This document shows positions 9,297 to 20,727 of a DNA stretch of 34,808 bases, in pieces. Location: the NCBI RefSeq assembly GCF_000485595.1, contig NW_014577180.1, positions 464,307 through 499,114 of the forward strand. Direction: 5' to 3'. This DNA is from Priapulus caudatus. Lineage: Eukaryota; Priapulida; Priapulimorpha; Priapulimorphida; Priapulidae. Under the pieces are notes generated by a model that searched no databases, was not told the DNA's origin, and worked only from the letters and a program-made list of their open reading frames with translations. Both the position numbers and the translations under genes were made by a program. How positions within the stretch are numbered: the first letter of the stretch is position 1; every line of letters begins with the position of its first letter.

Positions 9297-10063
9297 GCTC
9301 CATTAAAGGACGTTCCCAACTTTAAGTCGTGATATAAAAGGAGATATAAAGGGGGGTGGATTTGATATCAATTAGATATCCGAAAGGGGCGTTAAGATAT
9401 GAAATTAGATATCAAGGGGAGTGCATCGATAATCAAATTAGATAGTCAAGCGGGGTAGATAGAAATCAGATTCAAGGCGAGCGTTATATAGGGTATATAG
9501 AGGAGCAAAGCCACATTTTGAGACTGGGTAGTTCGCTTTGTATTCGCTGGACTTTGCTGGGACTTCGTTGCTCCGAGCAAGCGAAATACAGAGCGGCGCA
9601 TGTTCGCTTTGTTTCCGCCTGGCACGTCGTTGCTCGACAAGCAAAAATACAGAGAAGCGGCCAATTTTCGCTTCGTTTCTCGCTGACTTCGTTGCTCGCA
9701 GGGGGGGAGCCAAGCGAAATACAGAGCTTGCTCGAGCAACGAAGCCCAGCGAAGTCCAGCAAAACGAAGCGAACATGGCCCCGGTCTGTATTTCGCTTGC
9801 TCGAGCAACGAAGTTTAGCGAAGTCCAGCGAAACGAAGTGAACATGGCCCCGCTCTGTATTTCGCTTGCTCGAGCAACGAAGTACCCAAGTCTCAATGTT
9901 GCTTGCTCCCTCTATATACCCTATATAGAGTATGATATCCCCCCGCCTTGATATCTACTTCATATCTAACCCCCCCTTGATATCTAATTGATATCAATCC
10001 ACCCCCCCCCTTTATATCTCTTTTATATCACGACATTAAAGTTGGGAACGCCCCTAATGGAGC
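9297..10063. mobile_element. foldback-like palindromic element, copy 1
   Basis: The ends read GCTCCATTA and TAATGGAGC. Inward of these come CGTTCCCAACTTTAA and a run of GATATC-containing subrepeats separated by G or C tracts, on both sides in mirror order. The middle (about 9530-9895) is an array of 69-bp units built on CTTCGTTGCTCGAGCAAGCG. The units face one way left of about 9710 and the other way to the right. Long TIRs made of subrepeats are typical of foldback elements. Because 69 is a multiple of three, several frames stay open for up to 150 codons; these are not genes. Confidence 0.65.
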
Positions 10064-10479
10064 ATCACCCCGAATTTGACGGCCAGACTTTCACTGATCT
10101 CACACGTGCTAATTGTCAATTTTATATTGGATGAATTTACCTCTGGACGGTCATGAATAAGCAATTACGCAGCTCTGCAAGCTGAGCGCTGTATGACGCC
10201 CCACTGTGTATTTAGGTCATGTTGCAAACTCCTCTTTATTACATTATAGGGAAGGTATCACGAGATAGACTCTAGTATGTGAATAGAAATGATTGGTGTT
10301 GTTTCAAGGTAATGTGAATGAATAGCGTACTACTACGTCAAAGGAAATGTCGGGGAAAACAGCATACGATGTTACCTATATACTTTGTAATATGAAATAT
10401 TTTAAGAATTAAACGAAGTTAATTATATAGAAAGTGGATTATATTATGCGGTTCTAGTACTGATTGTTTTGAGAACTGC

Positions 10480-11090
10480 GTATTATTTTTAAACATTTCA
10501 AATACACAATTTTAAATCAATTTTAAACATTTCAAATTAATTAATGAAAATAAAAATTACTTTATATTGTTCGAGAAATTTAAATTCAAAATTTAAAATC
10601 AATTCACAGAATAACAAATCAATTAATTATCTTGCAAGTTAATTCACAACTTTCCAAAATAATTGCCTGATATACAAATTCCTTCACATCATATTGTAAA
10701 AATTTATTTTCTAAACGTACAATTTATTTTCAAAACAACAAACCAATTTACTAACTTGCAATTTAATTGAGAACATGTTACATAAACTCACAAATGTTTA
10801 AATCTTGCTTCATCACCTTAACAATTGAAATTATAAGTTTTAAATTAATTTACAGAATAACGAATCAGTTCACTAAGTTTGAAATTAAATTATTACTTTT
10901 AACATTAATCACCAGAAATGCGAATCTAACTGTTGGTTTCAGAATTATTAGGTAACAATTATTTAAACGACAAATGTATAGCTTAAATTACAAATTAATC
11001 ATACAGCTTTTAAAACATATATAAATGTTAACAATCAATTTATGCAACTTCCAATCTATTCAAGACCTCTGAAATCACTTACTAACGTTT
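10480..11090 (+). repeat. AT-rich block with degenerate ~117-bp repeats
   Basis: Very A/T rich. The pattern ACAGAATAAC-AATCARTT, then TTGCAA-TTAATT, recurs near 10600, 10735 and 10848. Part of the block (about 10680-11000) occurs inverted at 17206-17530. A reading frame at 10767-10955 is a by-product of the composition. No gene. Confidence 0.6.
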
Positions 11091-11135
11091 ACAATTTGCC
11101 GCCCACTCTGTTGTTTCCGGTCCGTGTGCGAGATT

Positions 11136-11784
11136 ATTCAGGAAACTTCGAATCAATTCATAGGATTTGCAATCTATTCACTACACTTTCCGAACCAGCC
11201 AACTACAAACCAAACTCCAAATCAATTCATTCCAAAAGTGCCCGGATGCTTCAGCTCGGATGGATACGCTATAGTATTGGAGAATCCGATTTTTACCACC
11301 CTGCGGGAAAGATGTGTTTGTTTACAGCTGTACACTACAGTGTAGTGACAGTGTTGCCCACGGAGCGTTCAGCGTGACGTCACGTCCAGGTCACGTGTGT
11401 AAACATAGCTCTGCTGGTTGGCAAAAACGTTCGCCGGCACAGGCACTTGGAACGTCTCAATAAAAAAGAAAAAGTTAAATAAACACGAAATGTATTTACT
11501 ACCAAAGTCTTAATGTTTCTCTACTCTATTTCGCCGATAATCACCTGTAAATGCCGGTCAAATGCTCATCTGCAACACACAAGGACACCGCACCCACGCC
11601 CTGTGCTGCGTGCACAAACAACATGAATAAGAGAGTTATGTTATTCATGTTGTTTATGCTCTTTTATGCTCTTTTATTGTTATGCTCTCTATTCAGGAAA
11701 CTTCGAATCAATTCATAGGACTTGCAATCTATTCACTACACTTTCCGAACCAGCCAACTACAAACCAAACTCCAAATCAATTCA
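11136..11784 (+). repeat. ~550-bp tandem unit, forward copy plus start of the next
   Basis: One unit runs from ATTCAGGAAACTTCG at 11136 to the same words at 11691; the next unit is cut at 11784. Within the unit are TGACGTCAC and TCACGTGTG (CRE and E-box words) near 11377-11400, an AATAAA-rich stretch near 11460, and a perfect 15-bp inverted repeat (11616-11630 with 11641-11655) beginning AAACAACATGAATAA. No convincing coding frame. Confidence 0.7.
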
Positions 11785-11838
11785 ACTGCGTTCACCCCTA
11801 CCGGCAAATTTCTAATCTATTATATATCTTATGGCGCA

Positions 11839-12164
11839 GTCTCCACACACACATGCTCTGCACACTGACACGGCACGGCGCCAGCCCGGTTTCACGGCGA
11901 CGGCGAAAGTCAAACGAGTTTGACTTTTGCCGGCTGCCGTGTACGGAGAAAGACAGTTGAACCAATCAACGCGATTGTTTTTTATAACGTACTCTGCTTA
12001 CGCCACCATCAGCCAATGGACAACAAGCACAGTGCATAATTTCTAATCACTGAACCAGAGTGAACACAATGCGCTCAGATACAATGCGCGAAATCACAAT
12101 GTATTTTTTTTAGCACAACGGCGCTGCGTTTTGCTGTGTCGTGTCATGCCGCGTGTGTGGAGAC
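11839..12164. mobile_element. small MITE-like element with GTCTCCACACAC ends, copy B
   Basis: The same element as at 6564-6911 in cleaner form: GTCTCCACACAC at the left and its inverse at 12153-12164, about 326 bp in all, with the same GTCAAAC-GA-GTTTGAC inverted repeat near 11908. It contains no gene. Confidence 0.5.
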
Positions 12165-12446
12165 ATAAGTCTTTCTCATTCGTCAAATCACAACCTATAG
12201 ACAAATCCTTTTCACGTTCGGGAGTGGTTTTGGAAGGAGAACATAATTATGGTGCTGGCTCTGCAGGCCATGACATTGGTTTTTCTAGTTAGCGGCGCAG
12301 CACTGTTATACAAGCGCCGACGACGAGGCACCCGCATAATGCTACACTTATCCATTGGTCCTGTGTACATCTCTCTCCCAGTAAGGTCGCACATGTACAC
12401 ATGTGTGATCGCTTCTGGCATATATAACGCCCCCGATGGCTATTGA

Positions 12447-12848
12447 ACATGTGCAACCCAGTTTCCACTTCCTTTCGGCCCAGCTACAAGTCGATATACC
12501 CGAGTTTGCAGTAATCTCGGACCTTACTGGTCAAAACTGTATGGTTCCATCATTCCTTCTTATCCCCTTGTGGCTATACCCCAAGACGATCGGTATATTG
12601 AAAACCGCCTTTTCCGCCCATCTCACATGCGAGCACGGTGCACATGTGAGGTACATCGCGCCTGGAATGGCAATGGAGCCTTCCGCCCCACGACTCTATC
12701 CGGGATTGTCATAACGCGGCTAGGTACACGTTGGCTTCGGCGGTATGATTGCAGTGGGACTTACTGTTTGTTTGTATCGATTTGGCGGTATGATTGCAGT
12801 GGGACGGACTGTTTGTTTGTATTACTGTTCCTGGATGTATTGTCATAA
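12447..12848 (+). pseudogene. unidentified cysteine-containing reading frame, copy B
   Basis: The frame is open for 133 codons between TGA (12444) and TAA (12846-12848), longer at the front than copy A. It shares PYWSK, IENRLFRP, CTCEVHRAWNG and two YDCSG blocks. The two YDCSG blocks come from a tandem duplication of about 50 bp (near 12740-12830) that copy A lacks. There is no ATG near its start; the first in-frame ATG is at 12570. Upstream, at 12249, another frame reads a hydrophobic helix followed by KRRRRGT, resembling an env membrane tail, but this is weak. Function unknown. Confidence 0.35.
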
Positions 12849-13623
12849 TGTACAGTATAAACAATTATGTACCCAGTTTTGTTTTACCATATAGGTGGCG
12901 GTATTATTGGAACATAGTTATGATATATCGTTTTTAGTTGGAAATACGTTTTCATGAGGACATAAACTTTTCAAGGGGGTCAAGGGAATTATTGTATTCA
13001 GCAAACGGTGGCGACAGGATGCGACGCTTGGCACGTCGCACCTTATACCAGTATCGAATTGACAAGCGGTGACAAACGGTGAACGCGTCTTGATGCGACG
13101 CTTATAGCGTTTGGGACAACAGCATTTTTATTTTCATTAATTAATTTGAAATGTTTAAAATTGATTTAAAATTGTGTATTTGAAATGTTTAAAAATAAAC
13201 GCCAGTTCTCAAACAATCAGTACTAGAACCGCATAATATAATCCACTTTCTATATAATTACTTCGTTTAATTTCTTAAAATATTTCATATTACAAAGTAT
13301 ATAGGTAACATCGTATGCTGTTTGTTCCCGACAATTTCCTTGACGATGTAGTAGTACGCTATTCATTCACATTAACGTTGAAACAACACCAATCATTTCT
13401 ATTCACATACTAGATGACTATCTCGTGATACTTTCCTCTATAATGTAATAAAGAGGAGTTTGCAACATGACCTAAATACCACAGTGGGCCGTCTACAGCG
13501 CCTCAGCTTGCAGAGCTGCGTAATTGCTTATTCATGACCGTCCGAGAGTAAAGTTCATCCAATATAAAATGACAATTAGCAGTGTGGATCAGTGAAAGTC
13601 TGGGCCGTCAAATTCGGGGTGAT

Positions 13624-14352
13624 GCTCCATTAGGGCGTTCCCAACTTATGTCGTGATATAAAAGAGATATAAAGGGGGGGGGTGGATTGATATCAATTAG
13701 ATATCAAGGGGGGTAGATATGAAGTAGATATCAAGGCGGGGGGATATCATACTCTATATAGGGGTATATGAGGGAGCAAGCAACGTTGAGACTTGGGTAT
13801 TTCGTTGCTCGAGCAAGCGAAATACAGCATCGGGGCCATGTTCACTTCGTTTCGCTGGACTTCGCTAAACTTCGTTGCTCGAGCAAGCGAAATCAGCCGG
13901 GGCCATGTTGCTGTCGTTTTGCTGGACTTGCTGGGCTTCGTTGCTCGAGAAGCGTCTGTATTTCGCGTTGCTCTGCGAGCAACGAAGTCAGCGAAACGAA
14001 GCGAAAATGGCCGCTCTCTGTATTTTGCTTGCTCGAGCAACGAGTCCAGCGAAACAAAGCGAACATGGCCGCTCTGTATTTCGCTTGCTCGAGCAACGAA
14101 GTCCAGCAAAGTCCAGCGAAACAAAGCAACATACCCAGTCTCAATGTGCTTGCTCCTCTATATACCCTATATAACGCTCCCTTGATATCTATTTCTATCC
14201 TACCCCCTTGACTATCTAATTTGATATCGATGCACTCCCTTGATATCTATTTCATATCTTAACCCCCTTGATATCTAATTCGATAATCAATCCACCCCCT
14301 TTATATCTCTTTTATATCACGACTTAAAGTTGGGAACGTCTCCTAATGGAGC
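13624..14352. mobile_element. foldback-like palindromic element, copy 2
   Basis: Inverted copy of 9297-10063 with the same ends and 69-bp units and a similar number of mirror units. The flanks outside the ends also match each other weakly, so the inverted repeat may extend further out. Confidence 0.65.
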
Positions 14353-14923
<571 letters not shown>

Positions 14924-15707
14924 TGTTGTAGTTCAATATGCGTCTATTCTCGGGGGATAGCTCAATGGATATGCCCGTTGCACGGTCCTCATAAATAATC
15001 AATCTAGGATCGACAGCGGCGTGTGGCGAAAATCTTTATTATGTACTTTATACATACACATACATGTGGCAAATCATCAATACATATATGCTATAAAGAA
15101 GTTTAGTGGAAGTGCGTTTCATCCCGTCTCCCGTATTTCTAACAAGTACGATTTACGCGACAGAATACGTCACGTAAATCATCCATAAATACAAGTAAGT
15201 TTAACTACGTTCATATTCGAATAGTACAATCATAAGAAGAATACATAATGTAAATCATACAATATAATACTAGTAAATATTACAATCATAACAAGTATGA
15301 TTTTACACGAGAGAAATACGTAATTAAATCATAAAATATAATACTAGTAACTATTACAATCATAACAAGTACGATTTTACGCGAGAGAAATACAAAATAT
15401 GATTTACCTAGAATCGGCAGCGGCGTGTGGCGAAGAATGGTGACGTTTGTGTGGATCTAGCTTATATACTGCCCAGGCGAAACCGGATTAACTGTTTTGG
15501 CAGGAAATTATAACTAGATTTTTTTTGGCGTGAAATAGCAAGCGATGCTGTCGCGCCCGTTCCACGTCACAGCGCGTGGCGTCACCTATTCTCAGTACCT
15601 GCTGATTTCGAAGGATACGCGTGTCGCGTCCACACTGGCCGTCCAGCATGTTCACCGCTATTGTCCACACGCTCAAGAGGCCGCCCATTTGTCACCGCTT
15701 GTTCACC
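14924..15707 (-). mobile_element. inverted LTR copy, cut by the assembly gap
   Basis: Reverse complement of about 7912-8705, including the TATA box (15462-15468) and the 75-bp internal repeats. The DNA next to its inner end (ATATAGTACCAAAAT) is also the same as that after 8705, so the LTR and its flank were copied together. Its U3 part ends at the N run. Confidence 0.75.
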
Positions 15708-15732
15708 NNNNNNNNNNNNNNNNNNNNNNNNN
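15708..15732. other. assembly gap (25 N)
   Basis: Exactly 25 unknown bases. Left of it is the inverted LTR and right of it a 550-bp unit, so the true join is unknown and may be of a different length. Confidence 0.95.
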
Positions 15733-16040
15733 TTCTCCGACAGCCAACTACAAACCAAACTCCAAATCAATTCATTCTAAAAGTGCCCGGATGCTTCAGC
15801 TCGGATGGATATAGTATATTGGAGGATCCGATTTTTACCATTCTGCCGGTAAAGAATGTGTTTGTTTACAGCTGTACGCCTACAAGTGTAGTGACAGTGT
15901 TGCCCAAGGAGCGTTCAGCGTTCAGCGTTCAATGCTCATCTGCAACACACAAGTAACACACGCACGCACGCCCTGTGCTGCGTGCCACAAACAACATGAA
16001 TAAGAGAGTTATGTTATTCATGTTGTTTATGCTCCCTTTT
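15733..16040 (+). repeat. partial ~550-bp unit after the gap
   Basis: Begins inside the unit (AGCCAACTACAAACC) and lacks the stretch with the CRE and E-box words. It runs to the AAACAACATGAATAA inverted repeat (15989-16003 with 16014-16028), where orientation reverses. Confidence 0.7.
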
Positions 16041-17101
16041 ATGCTCTTTTATTTGTTATGCTCTCTTATTCATGTTGTTTGTGACGCGCCACAGGGCGTT
16101 GCGTGCGTGTACTTGTGTGTTGCAGATGAGCATTTGACCGGCATTTACAGGTGATTATAGGCGAATAGAGTAGAGGAACATAAGACTTATGGTAGTAAAT
16201 ACATATTTCGTGTTTATTTACCATTATTTTTTTTATTGAGACGTTCTAAGTGCCTGTGCCGCCGAACGCTTTTACCAACCAGCAGAGCTATGTTTACACA
16301 CGTGACCTGGACGTGACGTCACGCTGAACGCTCCTTGGGCAACACTGTCACTACACTGTAGCGTACAGCTGTAAACAAACACATCTTTCCCGCAGAATGG
16401 TAAAAATCGGATCCTCCAATATACTATATCCATCCGAGCTGAAGCATCCGGGCACTTTTAGAATGAATTGATTTGGAGTTTGGTTGTTAGTTGCTGGTTC
16501 GGAAAGTGTAGTTGAATAGATTGCAATGTCTATGAATTTGATTCGAAGTTTCCTGAATAGAGAGCATAACAATAAAAGAGCATAAAAGAGCATAAACACA
16601 TGAATAACATAACTCTTATTTCATGTTGTTTGTGCACGCAGCACAGGCGTGGTGCGGTGTCCTTGTGTGTTGAGATGAGCATTTGACCGGCATTTACAGG
16701 TGATTATCGGCGAAATAGAGTAGAGAACATTAGACTTTGGTAGTAATACATTTCGTGTTTATTTAACTTTTTCTTTTTATTGAGACGTTCCAAGTAGCTG
16801 TGCGCCGCGAACGTTTTTGCCAACCAGCAGAGCTATGTTACACACGTGATGGACGTGACTCACGCTGAACGCTCCGTGGCAACACTGTCACTACACTGTA
16901 GTGTACAGCTGTAAACAAACAATCTTTCCCGCAGGGTGGTAAAAATCGGATTCTCCAATACTATAGCGTATCCATCCGAGCTGAAGCATCCGGGCACTTT
17001 TGGAATGAATTGATTTGGAGTTTGGTTTGATAGTTGGCTGGTTCGGAAAGTGTTAGTGAATAGATTGCAAATCCTATGATTGGATTCGAAGTTTCCTGAA
17101 T
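16041..17101 (-). repeat. two ~550-bp units in reverse orientation
   Basis: Units end at GTTTCCTGAAT at 16558 and at 17101, about 543 bases apart. Both carry the inverted CRE/E-box block. A third fragment follows at about 17147-17205. The units are therefore tandem in each orientation, with a head-to-head junction near 16040. Confidence 0.7.
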
Positions 17102-17205
17102 AATCTCGCCCACGGACCGGAAACAAAGTAGTGGGCGGACATCTTCCTGGCGGAAAGTGTAGTGAATAGATTGCAAGTCCTATGAATTGATTCGAAGTTT
17201 CCTGA

Positions 17206-17530
17206 ATAGTCTATGATTAATTTGTAATTTAAGCTATACATTTGTCGTTTGTTACCTAATAATTCTGAAACCAACAGTTAGATTCGAATTTCTGGTGATT
17301 AATGTTAAAAGTAATAAATTAATTTCAAACTTAGTGAACTGATTCGTTATTCTGTAAATTAATTTAAAACTTATAATTTCAATTGTTAGGGTGATGAAGC
17401 AAGATTTAAACATTTGTGAGTTTATGTAACATGTTCTCAATTAAATTGCAAGTTATTAAATTGGTTTGTTGTTTTGAAAATAAATTGTACGTTTAGAAAA
17501 TAAATTTTTACAATATGATGTGAAGGAATT
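17206..17530 (-). repeat. inverted copy of the AT-rich block
   Basis: Reverse complement of about 10680-11000 with few differences. Similarity stops sharply at about 17530 (GAAGGAATTTGC), which marks the right edge of the repeat maze. Confidence 0.75.
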
Positions 17531-18700
17531 TGCTTTCCATAGTGCGTTGTTGTTTGCTAAACATTAGACACAGACGTATATCGATGTGCCCATTAGTTCC
17601 CAGGCGTCAAGTTCACGAATGATTTCTGCACGTCTTTCCCTCTGTTATTTGCCGAGTATATCTGGTGTGCATCGATTGGTGGGCTGTGATACACGTTACA
17701 CGTGTTAACGAACCATTGTTCCCGTGGTTCTGCGCCCGCGTCGTTAGTTAGTATATACGTTGCCATATCAGACGCTCATACTCAGAAACACCGATGAACC
17801 GACACCTGTGTCGTCTCGACTGTAACGTAATCGCGTCTGTCGCTAAAACGATGTCGTTAGTTTACACCTCCCTCGCTCCCGTAGATGCACATATAGGCAG
17901 TGCCCCCCCCCTCATACACACAATTACATCCAACCACTCTAATGCTTTGTTCTCAGACTTTGCATAAAAAACGAAGTAGGGGAAACGCGAGTAGGTTGAC
18001 ATTCACATATTATTGTTTTACCCGCATTTAGCATAAGTAATCAGATATACATCACCGCGGCGTACGTAACGATAATAATGATAACAATTACCGCCTAGCG
18101 TGTCACGCTGCATATCACGGGACCTCCACTATAGAACATAAATACTTCCTTACGCCGAGCTTGCGTGCTAATGTCCCTGCCGATTGATCACCACGGCCGA
18201 GCAGTGCGGTAATAATCTTTGAAAATTCGATTACGTTTTGCTGGTCAATCGAGCTTTTTGCGACGAAGTCATCCGGCTTCTTTAAACATCGCCGCGACTT
18301 AGCGACCTAATCAGTCGGCGTGCTGTTGTCGCTGGCAGTAAGTATCATCGCGCTAGTCAACGCCGTCGCTCTTTTGTCGTCAGGCGTCGCAGCGTAGTGA
18401 GGCGCGAGCTCGCGCGCGAACTGTTAGGAGATTTGTCGCCTTCAAGTTTGTGACAAAACAAATCCGTGCACCTCGCCCCCGTGCGCGTGTTATATACTCT
18501 TCACGGCCGCAGATAATTGATGGCGTACTTGTAGTCGCCGTTCCTGCGTAGCGTATGGGGGGGGGTAGAATAGGTGCACTTAGCCACGCTGTTACGGTTG
18601 ATTTAGAGAGTAAACTGTCGCCGTCACAGAGGACAGGCGAGCAGATGATATACGGAAATAAGTACAAAATGTGAGCGCTAGACCGAAGTTTAATACGCAT
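17531..18700. other. no gene recognised
   Basis: Mixed-composition DNA outside the repeat maze. I find no supported coding region, RNA gene or repeat family. The longest minus-strand frame (18380-18700) has no recognisable domain. Confidence 0.5.
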
Positions 18701-18707
18701 GAGAGAA

Positions 18708-18785
18708 GGAAAAAAGAGAGATAGATTGATAGAGAGAGGGAGACACGGAGAAAAAGCGAGAGAGAGAGAGCGCGACAGAGAGGGG

Positions 18786-18822
<37 letters not shown>

Positions 18823-18862
18823 ACCTATGGGGTGGTGGGAGAGCAGAACGAGAGAGAAGAGA

Positions 18863-18951
<89 letters not shown>

Positions 18952-19156
18952 CAGATAATTCTGGTAACTAATAATGGTGCTACAATTATGTGTGTTATTA
19001 CAATGCTGTATTGTATTATGTATATTGTTAGTTACCAGACCTATCTGGAGAGAGGGAGAAAGAGCGCGCGACAGAGAGAGTGAGGAACAGAGAGCAAGCG
19101 AGCGAGAGAGAGAGAAAGAGAGAGAGAGAAAGAGAGGGAGAGAGAGAGAGAGAGAT
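18708..19156. repeat. (GA)n and GATA microsatellites
   Basis: Purine-only tracts at 18708-18825, 18850-18950 (nearly pure GA) and 19040-19156, with a short unique spacer at 18955-19035. Purine/pyrimidine strand bias this strong can form triplex DNA (general knowledge). Confidence 0.9.
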
Positions 19157-19199
19157 GGAAGTCAAGACAAAGGGGGAAGAAAGCTAACAGCACCTCCCA

Positions 19200-19600
19200 T
19201 ACCGTTCACATAACAAAAAGTGACTATAATTAGATTCTACCCGGGAAACTGCCCGGATAACCTTTAACCGTGCGAACACAACGGATACGTGACCCGGTAG
19301 TATTTTTAACTCGGGTAAATTTAACTCTACTCGCGGTGCGTGGTAATTGCTACCCGGTTTAAATATGGTCGTCATGCAGGCATAATAACATGCTACCGCG
19401 TATAGTTTCTGTCATGTGAACGCAACTTGGGTGACATCTGTCGTAGGAACGTAACCGAGTTAAATTCTACCTGGGTGTTGACTCAAGGAAGTTAAATGCT
19501 ACCACGTACTTTTTAGTCGTGTGAACGCAAACCGTGTAAATGCCCAGCTGGCTATATACCCAGGTAATTTTCGCCATGTCATTGGGCTAGCGAAAAAATG
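19200..19600. repeat. degenerate repeats of CTACCCGG / CGGGTAAAT type
   Basis: The words TCTACCCGGG, ACCCGGTA, CTCGGGTAAAT, GCTACCCGGTT, CTACCTGGGT and CCAGGTAA recur every 60-90 bases in both orientations, separated by GTGYGAACGCAAC-like words. This is probably an old palindromic MITE or a decayed tandem array. No gene. Confidence 0.5.
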
Positions 19601-19735
19601 GGAAACTGTAAGCAATATAAATTTTAGAGACGAATAAATGATTCAGAGATGTTACAAGTCGATCAGCAAAGACGATCGAATTTGCTGATCACTGATGCTG
19701 TGGTGCAGAAGCAACCGTGTCAAAACTAATAATAA

Positions 19736-20008
19736 TGTAAGCGGGCAAATCCCACACGCCAGGGAAGTGATGGCGATGCGGGAACGCAACCGGTGTCAGG
19801 GAGAATGTACAAACAGAGACGGAAAGGTCAGCGGTCGGGCCCGAGATCAAACCGAGCCGTGGCTCAGGACATTTATTCAGGACTGGGAGAATTTATGTAT
19901 CGCATTAGAGGTTGAGTAAAACGCTAGTTCACATTACTTCTTGTCTTGTCTTCTTTATATAGTTTCTTGCAGAACCTCTCCTTCGGTAGTGCGCACAACG
20001 CGTCTACA
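19736..20008 (+). mobile_element. left LTR arm (internally deleted)
   Basis: 273 bases. 19736-19868 matches the first part of the LTR, and about 19890-20008 matches the last part. The promoter region is missing. Confidence 0.8.
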
Positions 20009-20013
20009 TTATA

Positions 20014-20039
20014 AGGTTCGAATCCTGGTCACGGCACCA
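20014..20039 (+). other. tRNA-His 3' end copy (PBS on the minus strand), with CCA
   Basis: 26 bases corresponding to the T arm and acceptor strand of an animal tRNA-His: the B-box word GGTTCGAATCC, then TCACGGC, the discriminator A, and CCA at 20037-20039. CCA is not encoded in eukaryotic tRNA genes, so this was copied from a mature tRNA by reverse transcription. It extends past the 18 bases normally copied. It is not a tRNA gene, since the 5' half is missing. The His identity comes from the acceptor sequence as I know it in animals. Confidence 0.75.
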
Positions 20040-20041
20040 AA

Positions 20042-20723
20042 TGTAGACGCGTTATGCGCACTACCGAAGTAGAGGTTCTGCAAGAGACTATAGAGAGAAG
20101 ACACGACAAGAAGTAATGTAAACTAGCGTTTTACGCAACCTCTAATGCGATACATAAATTCACCCAGTGCACTACTAAACAAAAAAGCATTTACTACAAC
20201 AGTAACCGTATCACGCACTTACACCTTTCTCAGCGGGTGTCGCTTTTACAAAAGCTCCTGAGGAGGGGCGTCCCCCACTATTTATACGTCGTGGCTCGGA
20301 CCCACAACCGCGCTCCTTCCTCCACGTCACCGGTCTCGTTTTAGCTCCCACTTGGCCAATCGGCCTTACCGAATAAGGTGGGGTAAGTATTATAACTACT
20401 GAATTACAACTACCGAATACGGTGGGGTAAGCATTTCCCACTTGGCTCGGTTCCATGATCCGATTCTGACCCTGGTATCAGTACAGTCATCCATAGGTTG
20501 GCACCTTCGCGGTCGATATCTAGAGCTGCCTGTCACAATCCGCAAGCATTCTGGGATTCATGGCCGTGGTTTCCGGCTGGCCGGCTCTGTCCCGAGCCAC
20601 GGCTCGCTTTGATCTCGGGCCCGACCGCTGACCTTCCCCTCTCTGTTTGTACATTCCCCCTGACACCGGTTGCGTTTCCGCATTGCCATCACTTCTCTGG
20701 CGTGTGGGATTTGCCCGCTTACA
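20042..20723 (-). mobile_element. right LTR arm (full length, 682 bp)
   Basis: On the minus strand this begins TGTAAGCGGGC at 20723 and ends GTCTACA at 20042, with the PBS directly after it. It includes a TATA box at 20279-20286. Two short repeats around CCGAATA-GGTGGGGTAAG lie at about 20370 and 20413. Confidence 0.8.
20279..20286 (-). promoter_or_regulatory. TATA box of the right LTR arm
   Basis: The minus strand reads ACGTATAAATAGTGGG, a strong TATA box inside the full-length LTR, about 240 bases before its 3' end. Confidence 0.5.
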
Positions 20724-20727
20724 ATAA

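Larger units (their letters stand above)
7912..10560 (+). repeat. left arm of a 2.6-kb inverted duplication
   Basis: Contains, in order, the LTR, a flank with a GT repeat, the foldback-like element and the start of an AT-rich block. The same parts occur in reverse order and orientation at 13125-15707. The two arms differ at many single-base insertions or deletions and in microsatellite length. Confidence 0.8.
11785..13124 (+). repeat. segment copy B (second copy of 6508-7900)
   Basis: Same order of parts as copy A, with fewer extra bases. It starts abruptly inside a 550-bp unit (after CCAAATCAATTCA) and ends abruptly at GGGACAACAGC, inside the LTR U3, where the reversed AT-rich block begins. 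Both joins look like breakpoints, either biological or from assembly. Confidence 0.7.
19736..20723. mobile_element. inverted LTR pair around one tRNA-His primer-binding site, ATAA duplication
   Basis: The two outer ends are TGTAAGCGGGCAAATCCCAC (19736, plus strand) and the same sequence inverted at 20723. The inner ends are ACA at 20008 and its inverse at 20042. Between them lie 33 bases containing a PBS. The flanks are ATAA at 19732-19735 and ATAA at 20724-20727. Each arm is one LTR beginning TG and ending CA. The left arm has lost about 410 bases in the middle (junction near 19870). No internal coding DNA is present. The unit is not a normal solo LTR or provirus, because the two LTRs point toward each other. 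Confidence 0.8.

Noticed and set aside
9438-9951. Several 100-150 codon frames on both strands, such as the repeated FVARASEIQ motif
   Set aside because: They come from the 69-bp palindromic units, which stay open in several frames at once; the mirror copy near 13750-14210 gives the same pattern.
20014-20039. tRNA gene
   Set aside because: Only the 3' third is present, with an encoded CCA and LTRs on both sides; it is a primer-binding site copy.
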